Shown: piece after piece, positions 44,300-53,117 of the stretch
Layout of the letters: every line of letters starts with the position of its first letter
Position numbering within the stretch: the first letter of the stretch is position 1
Source of the DNA: Mycobacterium sp.
Lineage (GTDB): Bacteria > Actinomycetota > Actinomycetes > Mycobacteriales > Mycobacteriaceae
Length of the DNA: 64,000 nt
Direction of reading: 5' to 3'
Assembly: GCA_025965895.1 (NCBI GenBank)
Contig: JAOPWC010000118.1
Coordinates: 1 to 64,000 of the forward strand
Notes under the pieces: generated by a model
Database searches by the model: none
What the model was told of the DNA's origin: nothing
What the model saw: only the letters and a program-made list of their open reading frames with translations
Translations under genes and position numbers: made by a program

Positions 44300-45493
44300 T
44301 CAGAGCCGCTCGATGATTGTCGCGTTCGCCATGCCGCCACCCTCACACATCGTCTGCAAGCCGTAGCGGCCGCCGGTAGTCTCCAAGTGGTTCACAAGTG
44401 TGGCCAATAAGCGGGTTCCGGACGAGCCGAGAGCGTGGCCCAGCGCGATGGCCCCGCCGCGTGGGTTGAGCCTGGCCGGGTCGGCGCCCAGCTCCTGCGC
44501 CCAGGCCAGCGGCACGCAGGCGAATGCCTCGTTGACCTCGTAGGCGTCGATGTCATCGAGTGTCAGGCCGGCGCGGTGCAGTGCCCGCTGGGTGGCCGGT
44601 ATCGGTGCGGTCAGCATGTACAGCGGATCGTCCCCGCTGACCGAGAAGGCATGGAACCGGGCCCGCGGCCGCTGTCCGCACGAGATCGCCATCCGCTCAC
44701 TCATAATCAACGCGGCCGACGCGCCATCGGTCAGGGGGGAGGAATTTCCCGGCGTGATCCGCCAGTCGATAGTCGGAAAGCGAGCAGCCGCTTCCGCCGA
44801 GAAGAACGACGGCTTGAGCGTGGCCAGCGCGTCAGAAGTCGTGCCCGGCCGGATCGTCTCATCCACCTCGTGCTCGGCGGGTCGGCCCTCGTTGTCGACG
44901 ACGGGCATCCTCAAGACTTCGTTCGTGAACCATCCGGCATCCCGCGCGGCCGCCGCCCGACGGTGTGAGCCGACCGCGTAAGCGTCCAGCGCGTCGCGAT
45001 CAAGTTTCCACCGCCCCGCAACGCGTTCGGCGGCCACACCCTGCTTGACCAGCCCGTCGGGATAACGTGCGGCCACGCTCGGACCGAAGGTGTCGGCGTC
45101 CGCGCAGGAGGTACCCATCGGGACACGGCTCATCGATTCCACACCGCACGCGATCACGACGTCGTACACGCCGGCCATCACACCCTGGGCGGCGAAATGG
45201 ACCGCCTGCTGACTGGATCCGCACTGGCGGTCGACGGTGGTCGCCGGCACCGATTCCGGGAAACCCGCCGCCAGCACGGCGCTGCGGGCGATATTGAAGC
45301 CCTGTTCGCCGGCCTGCTCCACACAGCCGGCGATGACGTCGTCGACCCGGGCCGGGTCGATGTCGTTACGAGCGACGAGTTCGCCGAGCACATGGCCCAA
45401 CAACTCCACCGGGTGACAGCCCGCCAACGCGCCGCCCGGCTTGCCCTTTCCGGCCGCCAGCCGGACAACGTCCACAATCACTGCGTCGTTCAC
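44300..45493 (-). CDS. Thiolase (acetyl-CoA C-acyltransferase)
   Basis: 397 residues from GTG 45493, chosen because GGAG lies six bases upstream; another GTG four codons earlier is possible. The acyl-accepting cysteine is in DRQCGSSQQAVHFA near residue 90. The base pair is given by EVNEAFACVPLAWA near 340, GGAIALGHALGSSGTRLL near 356 and the second cysteine in MCEGGGMANATIIE near 386. All catalytic residues of degradative thiolases are present. It should release acetyl- or propionyl-CoA from a 3-oxoacyl-CoA. It leads a unit with an SDR and an esterase and is divergent from the ferredoxin-amidohydrolase genes. Confidence 0.9.
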   Translation of the reverse strand: MNDAVIVDVVRLAAGKGKPGGALAGCHPVELLGHVLGELVARNDIDPARVDDVIAGCVEQAGEQGFNIARSAVLAAGFPESVPATTVDRQCGSSQQAVHFAAQGVMAGVYDVVIACGVESMSRVPMGTSCADADTFGPSVAARYPDGLVKQGVAAERVAGRWKLDRDALDAYAVGSHRRAAAARDAGWFTNEVLRMPVVDNEGRPAEHEVDETIRPGTTSDALATLKPSFFSAEAAARFPTIDWRITPGNSSPLTDGASAALIMSERMAISCGQRPRARFHAFSVSGDDPLYMLTAPIPATQRALHRAGLTLDDIDAYEVNEAFACVPLAWAQELGADPARLNPRGGAIALGHALGSSGTRLLATLVNHLETTGGRYGLQTMCEGGGMANATIIERL

Positions 45494-45557
45494 GTGTCGC
45501 TCCACAGAGTCGAGGTCACCGATTCGTAAGCATCATATGCGAAAGGCGATACAGCTG

Positions 45558-45588
45558 TTGTCGTGAAAAGTATGTGATGTTCTACTAG
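45558..45588 (+). promoter_or_regulatory. Shared element copy C: TTGTCG-N19-TACTAG, close to the ferredoxin ATG
   Basis: GTTCTAC is present exactly, but the upstream half TTGTCG sits one base further out than in the other copies and the -10-like half is TACTAG. It ends only five bases before the ferredoxin ATG. If transcription starts about seven bases downstream of the -10, the transcript would begin at or next to the ATG and be leaderless. Confidence 0.4.
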
Positions 45589-45593
45589 CAGGT

Positions 45594-45788
45594 ATGAAGG
45601 TAACTGTCGATCCGTCGGCATGTGAAGCGAACGGGCTCTGCGTTGCGGCAGCTCCGGACGTATTCGAGCTTGCCGATGATGACTGCGTCGAGATCGTCCT
45701 GCCGACACCCCCCGCCGAGCTCATGGCCGCGGTTCGTGATGCGGTGGACTCCTGCCCGAAGCAGGCCCTGCGCCTCGTCGAGCAGTGA
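45594..45788 (+). CDS. Small P450-type [3Fe-4S] ferredoxin
   Basis: 64 residues. Cysteines in ACEANGLCVAAAPDVFEL (positions 10 and 16) and SCPKQAL (position 54) are three in number; the place where a fourth cluster ligand would stand is alanine, which is the [3Fe-4S] form typical of actinobacterial P450 redox partners. No ribosome-binding site precedes the ATG, which fits a leaderless transcript from element C. It has no P450 beside it, but two intact P450 genes lie in the window (29374 and 51419). It would carry electrons from an FprA/FprB-type reductase to them. Confidence 0.88.
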   Translation: MKVTVDPSACEANGLCVAAAPDVFELADDDCVEIVLPTPPAELMAAVRDAVDSCPKQALRLVEQ

Positions 45789-45796
45789 ACGCCACA

Positions 45797-45826
45797 TTGC
45801 ATTTGACGAAGGTACCGTTCTACTCT
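45797..45826 (+). promoter_or_regulatory. Shared element copy D: TTGCAT-N18-TACTCT
   Basis: TTGCAT (45797-45802), 18 bases, TACTCT (45821-45826), with GTTC before TAC. It ends 32 bases before the amidohydrolase ATG, a normal distance for a promoter followed by a short leader with AGGAGG. It is one of the two best copies in the window. Confidence 0.6.
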
Positions 45827-45858
45827 GAAGCAGTACTGCCTTTCAGGAGGAAACTCGA

Positions 45859-46986
45859 ATGCTTCCCGATGACGCCAAAATCATCTCTGTTGACGACCAT
45901 GTGATCGAACATCCCCGCGTGTGGCTCGACCGGCTGCCCTCCAAGTACGCGGACGTGGCGCCGCGCATCGTCAAACTCCCGGACGGCAACGACACGTGGC
46001 TGTACGAAGGACGCGAATCCGGCAACTTCGCCCTGAACGCCGTGGCGGGCAAACATCCACGCGAGTTTGGCATGGACCCGCGCAGCTACGACGACATGCT
46101 GCCGGGGTGCTACAGCATCGAGGACCGCATCAAGGACATGGACATCGAGGGCGTGTGGGCCCAGTTGTGCTTTCCCAACTTCGGTGGATTCGCGGGCAGC
46201 ACGTTTCACGCCGCAAAGGACAAAGTCCTCGCGAAATTATGCATCAGCGCCTACAACGACTTCATTCTCGATGAGTGGTGCGCCCACGCCTCCGGGCGCC
46301 AGATCCCCTTGGTGATGATCCCGTTCTGGGATATCGAGGCGTCGGTATCCGAGATCGAGCGGACGGCCGCCAAGGGCGCGAAATCGGTGTCGTTCATCGA
46401 GGCACCCCACAAGATCGGCCTGCCGTCGTTCCACACAGACCACTGGGATCCGATCCTGGGTATCTGTCAGGAAGCCCAATTGCCGCTGTCGCTGCACTTC
46501 GGGTCCGGAGGCATGCCGCAAGGGCTCGCCCGCGATGGAGATCTGTTCATCGGCATCGCGCTGTTCGGCTTGAACTCGATGATGGCGACCGTCGATTTGT
46601 TGATGTCAGACGTGTTCTACAAGTTCCCCAACCTGAAGGTCGCGCTCTCTGAAGGCGGCATCGGATGGATGCCCTACCTGCTGGAACGCATCGACTACTC
46701 CTGGGGCCGGCACAAGTACTGGTGCAACATCAATGCCGACAAGCTTCCATCGGAGTTGTTCCGAGAACATATCTACGGCTGCTTCATCTCCGATTTGTCC
46801 GGCATCGAACAGCGCCACCGGATCGGGATCGACAACATCATGTTCGAAAGCGACTACCCGCATTCGGACTCCAACTGGCCGCACACCCGCAAGCTGCTCG
46901 CCGAGCATCTGGTCGATGTGCCCGACGACGAAGCGCGCAAAATCGTCGAACTCAACGCCCGTAACCTCTACCGCTTTTGGGACTGA
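45859..46986 (+). CDS. Amidohydrolase family protein (Amidohydrolase_2)
   Basis: 375 residues with AGGAGG eight bases upstream. It opens with AKIISVDDHVIEHPRVWLDRLP, the metal-binding DxH of this family near residue 10. The central part has LSLHFGSGGMPQG near 213, giving the internal histidine, and the late IMFESDYPHSDSNWPHT near 329 gives the conserved aspartate. Many mycobacterial paralogues with this exact opening occur in P450-rich catabolic clusters, but the substrate is not established. It is the first gene of a unit with a small unknown protein, a CoA ligase and a thiolase. Confidence 0.86.
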   Translation: MLPDDAKIISVDDHVIEHPRVWLDRLPSKYADVAPRIVKLPDGNDTWLYEGRESGNFALNAVAGKHPREFGMDPRSYDDMLPGCYSIEDRIKDMDIEGVWAQLCFPNFGGFAGSTFHAAKDKVLAKLCISAYNDFILDEWCAHASGRQIPLVMIPFWDIEASVSEIERTAAKGAKSVSFIEAPHKIGLPSFHTDHWDPILGICQEAQLPLSLHFGSGGMPQGLARDGDLFIGIALFGLNSMMATVDLLMSDVFYKFPNLKVALSEGGIGWMPYLLERIDYSWGRHKYWCNINADKLPSELFREHIYGCFISDLSGIEQRHRIGIDNIMFESDYPHSDSNWPHTRKLLAEHLVDVPDDEARKIVELNARNLYRFWD

Positions 46987-46995
46987 CGCCGACCG

Positions 46996-47304
46996 ATGAC
47001 TGAACTTTCGGTGGGGAAGCGGTTGCGCAGCCAAATGTGCGAGACCGAGGTCATCGTGATCCGCGCGCCGCAAACCCCAGTCGAGTTGTGCTGCGGGGAC
47101 CACCCAATGACCGCGGTCGACGCAGCGCGAGGCGCCGCCGCCGCGGCGGGCAGCGCCGATCACGGCGTCGTGCTCGGCAAGCGCTACGTCGACGACGAAA
47201 CGGGCCTGGAAGTGTTATGCACGAAAGCGGGCCTGGGTCCGCTCGTCGCGGACGGCAGGCAGCTGGCCATCAAGGCGGCCAAAGCGTTGCCCGCGTCGGA
47301 CTGA
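46996..47304 (+). CDS. Small cysteine-containing protein of unknown function
   Basis: 102 residues. I do not recognise the family. It has a conserved-looking core: VGKRLRSQMCETEVIVIRAP at the N-terminus, ELCCGDHPM with a paired cysteine near residue 31, then LGKRYVDDETGLEVLCTKAG near 60 with a fourth cysteine. The C..CC..C spacing could bind a metal, and LEVLCTKAG is reminiscent of small rubredoxin-like or zinc-ribbon proteins. It starts nine bases after the amidohydrolase and lies 11 bases before the CoA ligase, so it is co-transcribed and may be an accessory or carrier protein for one of them. Confidence 0.6.
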   Translation: MTELSVGKRLRSQMCETEVIVIRAPQTPVELCCGDHPMTAVDAARGAAAAAGSADHGVVLGKRYVDDETGLEVLCTKAGLGPLVADGRQLAIKAAKALPASD

Positions 47305-47315
47305 GGACCGCGGCG

Positions 47316-48824
47316 ATGAATGTGCTGACGCTACTGGAAATGGCGGCGACCGGGATGCCCGACCGCATTGCCGTCGGGCGACTACACCCGCGGGAACCTC
47401 CTGCGACCAAACTCAGTTACCCGGCTCTTCTCGAGCGAGCCCGTTCGGGCGCTGCAATGCTGCGCCGTCGCGGCGCCGATGAGGTGGTCTATCTGGGGGT
47501 GAACAGCGACGACTTCCCGGTGGTGCTGTTCGCGGCCGCCTGGGCGGGCATTCCGTTCGTGCCGCTGAACTACCGCCTGGGCCACGACGCGCTGGAAACG
47601 CTGCTGGCGCACCACCGGAATGCGCTCGTCGTCTCTGACTTTGAGCCCCCGACAAGCGCTTACGTTCTCACGACCACAGAGTGGCGCTCGGCGTGCACCG
47701 AGCCTGCGAACGATATGGCCAGGTGGCGCGATGATCCCGACGCGGTCGCGGTGCTGCTCTATACCAGCGGGACCACCTCTGACCCCAAGGCCGGCGTGCT
47801 CCGCCAGCAGCACATGGTCTCCTACCTGTTGGGCACCGTGGACTTCGCGGCTGCGGACGAACGGGAAGCCGCACTCGTCAGTGTCCCGCCGTACCACATT
47901 GCCGGTGTTTCAAATCTGTTGAGCAACATCTATGCCGGCAGGCGAGTGGTTTATCTGCCCAACTTCACGCCGCAGGACTGGCTCGAGGCCGTGCGCACCG
48001 AGGAGATCAGCCATGCGCTGGTCGTCCCGACGATGCTCGCGAGGATCACTGACCAGGTGGGCGACGCGGCAACCGCCGGTGTCCCGACCCTGCGATCCTT
48101 GGCCTACGGTGGCGCCAAGATGCCCCGTTCCGTGCTGGAACGCGCGATCCGGCTTTTCCCCACAACCGATTTCGTCAACGCCTATGGGCTCACCGAGACC
48201 AGCTCCACCATTGCGGTTCTCGGCCCCGACGACCACCGGGCCGCGCTCAGCGGAGATCCGGCGGCACGGGCTCGGCTCGGGTCGGTAGGTCGCCTGGTCC
48301 CCGGGATAGAGGTCCAGGTCCGTGGACCAGATGGTGCGGTGCACACCGGGCCTCCAGGGGACATCTTCGTGCGTGGCCCGCAGGTGTCGGGGGAGTACCG
48401 CGGCCAGGGCACCGTGCTCGACGACGACGGGTGGTTCGCGACACGTGATCGCGGCTGGATCGACGACGAGGGTTACCTGTTCGTGGAAGGGCGCACCGAC
48501 GACACCATCATCCGCGGCGGTGAGAACATCGCGCCCGCCGAGATCGAGGACGTGCTCATGGCGCACGACGCGGTGGCAGAAGCCGCCGTCTTCGGCGTGC
48601 CAGACGAGCGGTGGGGCCACGACATCGCCGCCGCGCTGGTACTGCGACCCGGCCGCACGGCCGAAGCCGACGAAATCCGCGACTGGGTGCGTGCGCGGCT
48701 ACGAGGCTCAAAGACCCCCGCCCTCATCGTGTTCCGTGACGAATTGCCTCACACCGCCACAGGAAAAGTTCTGCGCCGCGAACTCCTCGCGGACCTCACT
48801 GCAGAACAGGCGCCCGCGCCGTGA
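47316..48824 (+). CDS. Acyl-CoA ligase (AMP-forming, ANL family)
   Basis: 502 residues from ATG 47316; the longer open frame before it is an out-of-phase reading of the preceding gene. Motifs are VLLYTSGTTSDPKAGVL near residue 148, VNAYGLTETSSTIAVL near 288, GRTDDTIIRGGENIAPAEIE near 390, and the lysine in HTATGKVLRRELL near 484. It begins at MNVLTLLEMAATGMPDRIAV, a short N-terminus compared with FadD proteins. It would activate a carboxylic acid for the thiolase-type cleavage encoded downstream. Four other ANL ligases are present in the window, so each probably takes a different substrate. Confidence 0.87.
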   Translation: MNVLTLLEMAATGMPDRIAVGRLHPREPPATKLSYPALLERARSGAAMLRRRGADEVVYLGVNSDDFPVVLFAAAWAGIPFVPLNYRLGHDALETLLAHHRNALVVSDFEPPTSAYVLTTTEWRSACTEPANDMARWRDDPDAVAVLLYTSGTTSDPKAGVLRQQHMVSYLLGTVDFAAADEREAALVSVPPYHIAGVSNLLSNIYAGRRVVYLPNFTPQDWLEAVRTEEISHALVVPTMLARITDQVGDAATAGVPTLRSLAYGGAKMPRSVLERAIRLFPTTDFVNAYGLTETSSTIAVLGPDDHRAALSGDPAARARLGSVGRLVPGIEVQVRGPDGAVHTGPPGDIFVRGPQVSGEYRGQGTVLDDDGWFATRDRGWIDDEGYLFVEGRTDDTIIRGGENIAPAEIEDVLMAHDAVAEAAVFGVPDERWGHDIAAALVLRPGRTAEADEIRDWVRARLRGSKTPALIVFRDELPHTATGKVLRRELLADLTAEQAPAP

Positions 48825-48869
48825 CCACCCTGAAAGCCCCACCAAGCCATTACGTCGACGGAGACCACA

Positions 48870-50039
48870 ATGCCTGAAGCGCTCATCCTGTCAGCCGCGC
48901 GGACACCAATCGGGCGGGCCCGCAAGGGCTCTCTGACCTCCGTCGACGCCTACGACCTCGCCGAGGTCGCCGTCAGTGGCGCAATCGCCCGGTCACAGCT
49001 TCCGGTTGAAGAGATTGACGACCTCATGCTTGCCGAGTCACTGCAGGGCGGCGGGGTGATCGGCCGCCATATCACGGTGCGGATGGGCATGCAGGGCATG
49101 CCCGCCGTCGCCGTGAACCGGCACTGCGCCTCGGGCGCGACAGCGGTCCAACTCGCGGCTGCCACCATCATGGCGGGCATGGCAGACGCCATCGTGGCGG
49201 GCGGAACCGAGAGCGCGAGCACGATGCCGCGCCTGACCAAGGCGGTACTGGGTGCGACGGAGCCCACCCGGTGGGCGCCGGAGAGTCATCCCGATGCCCC
49301 GGGCATCCCGGCGTTCGACATGTCGGTGACGATCGGCGAGAACACCGCCCGGCTCTATGGCGTTACCCGCGAGCAGGCCGACGAATGGGCGGCCCGATCC
49401 CACCAGCGCGCCATCGACGCTATCGGCCGCGGCTACTTCGACGACGAAATCGTCCCGGTGCCCGTCGCTGCCGATGGATTGACCCATCTGTTCACCACCG
49501 ACGAGCACCCGCGGGCCGGCACGACCGCCGAAGTGCTCTCCACGCTCAAGGTGCTGCACCCGGACATGCCCGGCGCGGTGATCACCGCTGGCAACTCGGC
49601 AGGCATCAACGACGCGGCGGCGGCGGTCGTCGTCGGCAGTTCCGAATTCGCGCAAAGTCATGGCCTGACACCGCTGGCTCGAATCCGAGGCTGGGCTACG
49701 GTCGGGGTCGACGTCATCCGAACCGGCGTCGCTCCGGTGACCGCGATTCCACAGGCCCTGAAGCGCTGTGGCATGAGCACCGACGATGTGGACGTCTTCG
49801 AAATCAACGAAGCGTTCGCGACCATGGCTGTTGCGTGCACACGCGAACTCGGCCTTGACGATTCGATCGTGAACGTCAACGGAAGCGGTATCAGCCTCGG
49901 CCATCCGATCGCGGCCACCGGTGCTCGAATGGTTGTGTCGATGGTCCACGAATTGGGGCGCCGAAAGGCTGATATCGGCGTGGTCGCGATGTGCGCCGGC
50001 GGCGGAATGGGTTCCGCACTCGTGATCGAACGACTCTGA
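48870..50039 (+). CDS. Thiolase (acetyl-CoA C-acetyltransferase)
   Basis: 389 residues. It has the acyl-accepting cysteine in VNRHCASGATAVQLAA near residue 87, FEINEAFATMAVACTRELG near 312, GSGISLGHPIAATGARMVVSM near 340, and the second cysteine in MCAGGGMGSALVIERL at the end. All expected catalytic residues are present. It closes the 45859-50039 unit, 45 bases after the ligase, and would complete a beta-oxidation round. It is a different branch from the thiolase at 44300, whose nucleophile block reads RQCGSSQQA. Confidence 0.9.
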   Translation: MPEALILSAARTPIGRARKGSLTSVDAYDLAEVAVSGAIARSQLPVEEIDDLMLAESLQGGGVIGRHITVRMGMQGMPAVAVNRHCASGATAVQLAAATIMAGMADAIVAGGTESASTMPRLTKAVLGATEPTRWAPESHPDAPGIPAFDMSVTIGENTARLYGVTREQADEWAARSHQRAIDAIGRGYFDDEIVPVPVAADGLTHLFTTDEHPRAGTTAEVLSTLKVLHPDMPGAVITAGNSAGINDAAAAVVVGSSEFAQSHGLTPLARIRGWATVGVDVIRTGVAPVTAIPQALKRCGMSTDDVDVFEINEAFATMAVACTRELGLDDSIVNVNGSGISLGHPIAATGARMVVSMVHELGRRKADIGVVAMCAGGGMGSALVIERL

Positions 50040-50136
50040 TTTACCCGTCGCGTGTTCACGTTGCGCTTCGACATGCGGGCGCCGAGCATTGGTGCACCGT
50101 CATCGACGATGTCCTGCCGCACAATGCCCACACGCG

Positions 50137-51228
50137 TTAAGCGGTGGACGGTGCGCGCCGCGGAGTGATTTTTGTGTAGCGACCGCCGATCAACCATTCG
50201 GACACATAGAGGTTTCCGTCGGGATCCGTTGCCACCGCGTGCGGCGAGTTCAAGAGGTGGCTATCGGGCAGGCGAGGTCTCGTCGCACGCCCGTCGGCGT
50301 CCAGATCGTTGGGCCACCCCGGCCGCTGCGGCCAACTTTGCGCCGCCGGCGCATCTGGCGCCGAGCCGATGTAGCCGATGAAGTTATCCCCGGCATCGAG
50401 CACGGCCAGCCGTCCGTACAGCTCCGCGACAACGAGCAAGCCGTCCCACAGCGCGAAATCGCTTGGGCTGCTCAGAAAACCCACGCCAAGGCTGCGCAGA
50501 TAACGGCCCTCGAGGTCGTAGACGACGACTCTGGTGTTGTGCCGGTCGGCGATGTAGAGCTCCGGTGTCTTGCCATTTCGACGGTCGATGAATCCGGCGT
50601 GGGGGCAGGCAAGCCGTCCGCCGTCCTTCGCCCCGGTCAGCGTCAACACATGGTTTCCGTCTTTGTCGAAGCGATGAAGCACACTGGATCCATACCCGTC
50701 GGCCACCCAGACATCGCCGCTGCCGCCGAATCGTTGCTCATCCACGATGACACCACACGGGCAATATGGGCCCATCGGTCCCGCCGGAAGATCCGGATGA
50801 AGTGGCGGCAGCGGCAGTTCGGAGCAGATCTCTCCGTCAAGAGTCATCTTCACAACGCGCGGTGCGCGGGCGAGCGGGCGAACACCCTTGCCGAATAATG
50901 GCATCCAGGCAGGGTCGGAATCGTCGGCGTCGCACATGAAGGCGAAGCCGGGATCGGCCGCCCACAGGTACTCGTTGCCCGCTTCACGCACCAGCGTGAT
51001 GCCGTGGCCCTCGGTCAGGCCGGTCTCGGCTACCCGCCGCAGGTGGCCGTCGATGTCGAGAGCGACGAGTTGACCGCCGTGGAAACCGATCAGCTCTGCG
51101 CCGGCGGTAGCGACGATGCCGTTGTGCACCCAGCAGGAAGCGCCACCGGGAACGGCGGACAGGTCGGCCCAATCGCCGATCACGTCGTGGGCGGGAATGT
51201 CGGGGCGGACGCCGGTATGGCTGGGCAT
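50137..51228 (-). CDS. NHL/SMP-30-like beta-propeller protein
   Basis: 363 residues from ATG 51228 (a TTG directly before it is also possible). It shows repeated propeller blades of the form GDVWVADGYGSSVLHRFDKDG near residue 178, ELYIADRHNTRVVVYDLEG near 224, and AVATDPDGNLYVSEWLIGG at the C-terminus. Such NHL-type propellers include peptidyl-glycine lyases, lactonases and binding proteins; no signal peptide is visible, so it is probably cytoplasmic. It is divergent from the P450 at 51419 and convergent with the thiolase. A lactonase role would fit a catabolic setting but is only a guess. Confidence 0.72.
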   Translation of the reverse strand: MPSHTGVRPDIPAHDVIGDWADLSAVPGGASCWVHNGIVATAGAELIGFHGGQLVALDIDGHLRRVAETGLTEGHGITLVREAGNEYLWAADPGFAFMCDADDSDPAWMPLFGKGVRPLARAPRVVKMTLDGEICSELPLPPLHPDLPAGPMGPYCPCGVIVDEQRFGGSGDVWVADGYGSSVLHRFDKDGNHVLTLTGAKDGGRLACPHAGFIDRRNGKTPELYIADRHNTRVVVYDLEGRYLRSLGVGFLSSPSDFALWDGLLVVAELYGRLAVLDAGDNFIGYIGSAPDAPAAQSWPQRPGWPNDLDADGRATRPRLPDSHLLNSPHAVATDPDGNLYVSEWLIGGRYTKITPRRAPSTA

Positions 51229-51308
51229 CAAAAGCCGCTCTCAGCGCGACGTGCACACAGAGTCAGCATGTACCGCGATCCATTACCGTCCGTCCGGTGT
51301 AACCTTCA

Positions 51309-51338
51309 TTGCTTCTGATGCATCGATCGTTCTACTAT
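51309..51338 (+). promoter_or_regulatory. Shared element copy E: TTGCTT-N18-TACTAT
   Basis: TTGCTT (51309-51314), 18 bases, TACTAT (51333-51338), with GTTC before TAC. It lies about 80 bases upstream of the P450 start at 51419. The same copy overlaps the upstream region of the divergent propeller gene. Confidence 0.55.
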
Positions 51339-51418
51339 AACGCGTACGCACTCGTTGTGTGGCGAGCCTCACGATTACGGCACACCGTTGTGACGACGAC
51401 CATATGGCAGGGGAGACA

Positions 51419-52681
51419 ATGACGGCCGGTGGAACCGATCTGGTGTTCGACCCGTTCAAACCGGGTCCGCGTGATCAGTTGCCGGCGGTCCTTGACGAGT
51501 TGCGTGAGCGATTCCCCGTCTATCTCACCCGCTCGGATATCTGGGTGATTTCAAGGTTCGACGACGTCAAGGCCGTGCAGTCGAGACCCGATCTGTTCTC
51601 ATCGCGGCCCAATCCCTACGAGGGAGCGGCGTCTCCGGATGACGAGATGAAACCCGAGGTGGTCGACCGACTGCTTGCGCTTGCAGCCGGCATACCGGTG
51701 GACATGACGGAGATGGCATCTGCCAAAACAATTGCCGCCGCCGACCCGCCCCAGCACACCAGGATGCGCCGAATCGTCAGCAGGGGATTCACGCCCCCGC
51801 GCATCAGGGAGATGGCGAACGCAATCAGCGAGATCGTCGAGGGCTGCCTGACCGGCATCGAGGATCAGCCCAGTTTCGACGTGGTCCAGCGGCTGGCGGT
51901 GCCGCTTCCGGTGGAGATGATCTGCCACATCCTGGGAATCGATCGCAGCCACTACAGCCAAGCCAAGCGCTGGTCGGACGCGTTCGCCGCCGCGGCCGGT
52001 GCGGTGTTCGCGAGTCCCGCCGAACGCAACGAACTGATGCTCGCCACGGTCAAGGAATTCAGTACCTACTTCGTGCCGCTCATCGAGGCGCGGCGGGCTG
52101 ACCCGAAGAACGACCTCGTCAGTGTGATGGTCCAGGCGATCGACAATGAGTCGCTGAGCAACGTCGAAACGTTGATGATGGCCATCACCATCATGGTCGC
52201 GGGCAATGAGACATCGACAAATCTCATCGGCAACACCGTGGTCGAACTGCTCTCGCACCCCGATCAACTCCAACTGCTCCTCGACGATCCGGGGCTGCTA
52301 CCCGGTGCGGTGGACGAGGCCAACCGTTTGACGTCTCCGATCCAGTTTGCGTTTCGCGAGGCGACCGAAGACACCGAAATCGCCGGGACCCCGATCCCCA
52401 AGGGCGCGATCGTCGCGCTGCACATGGCCGCAGCCAACCGGGATCCGCGGCGATTCGACGAGCCCGACCGCTTCCTGATCACCCGGCCCGCCGCTAAAAA
52501 CCTCGCATTCGGCCACGGCATCCACTTCTGTCTGGGCGCTCACCTCGCCGGGCAGGAGGTGCGCACGGCAATCGGCGCCCTGCTGCCCTACCTGGACCGG
52601 CTCGAGCTCGTGGGACCACTGGAACGCAACCCGACGGCGCTTCTGAACGGCTGGCAAAAGGTCGAGCTCGCGTGGGCCTGA
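51419..52681 (+). CDS. Cytochrome P450 monooxygenase
   Basis: 420 residues from ATG 51419, chosen because AGGGGAG lies just upstream; earlier in-frame starts exist at 51404 and 51359. The heme motif is FGHGIHFCLGAHLAGQE with the cysteine near residue 370. The I-helix reads MVAGNETSTNLIG near 260, and the K-helix ExxR is EANR. The sequence LLLDDPGLLPGAVDEANRL matches the degraded P450 remnant at 57667 in style. It carries shared element E. No ferredoxin is adjacent; the [3Fe-4S] ferredoxin under element C is the likely partner because it may be co-regulated. Confidence 0.92.
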   Translation: MTAGGTDLVFDPFKPGPRDQLPAVLDELRERFPVYLTRSDIWVISRFDDVKAVQSRPDLFSSRPNPYEGAASPDDEMKPEVVDRLLALAAGIPVDMTEMASAKTIAAADPPQHTRMRRIVSRGFTPPRIREMANAISEIVEGCLTGIEDQPSFDVVQRLAVPLPVEMICHILGIDRSHYSQAKRWSDAFAAAAGAVFASPAERNELMLATVKEFSTYFVPLIEARRADPKNDLVSVMVQAIDNESLSNVETLMMAITIMVAGNETSTNLIGNTVVELLSHPDQLQLLLDDPGLLPGAVDEANRLTSPIQFAFREATEDTEIAGTPIPKGAIVALHMAAANRDPRRFDEPDRFLITRPAAKNLAFGHGIHFCLGAHLAGQEVRTAIGALLPYLDRLELVGPLERNPTALLNGWQKVELAWA

Positions 52682-53117
52682 TGGACGGTGTGCCGCGTTG
52701 ACAACGGATTCGACCCTCGCCGCGCGCCCTTACCTCGATCGACTCGACCCGGCCAGTGCCCAACGCGCCGCTGGCGTCGATGCGACCGGCATCGACACCC
52801 GCTCGCGCCGCATCACTTCCCCACGCGGCGCGCACGCCGGACGGACTCCTCTCAGCTGCTTGGGAACGAACGGTCAGACCCTCTGGGTGCCGCGGGGACA
52901 CGTAGGATTGCATCGGCGCCGCTAGGCCTTGGGTTTTCGAGCTCATATTGGAAGGAGCCGGATAATTGGGGGGAGCGACGATGAGCAACGCGTCTTCTTC
53001 TCTCTACATGACCTTCCAATACGTCGGGGCCGCAACTTTCGAGCCTTCTCCCACGCATCCATGAATGACTACTTCAAGCTCACCTAGTGGACAAGCACGG
53101 CAGGCGAAGGGACGGCG
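52682..53117. other. 436-base stretch with gene fragments only
   Basis: No intact gene is visible between the P450 and the flavin monooxygenase. A frame starting TTG 52698 (TTDSTLAARPYLDRLDP) is protein-like for about 50 codons, then loses character. A 27-codon frame at 52981 has a ribosome-binding site (GGGAG) and reads MSNASSSLYMTFQYVGAAT before a stop. Both look like remains of broken genes at the edge of a decayed region. The last 35 bases carry AAGGGA before the next start. Confidence 0.45.
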
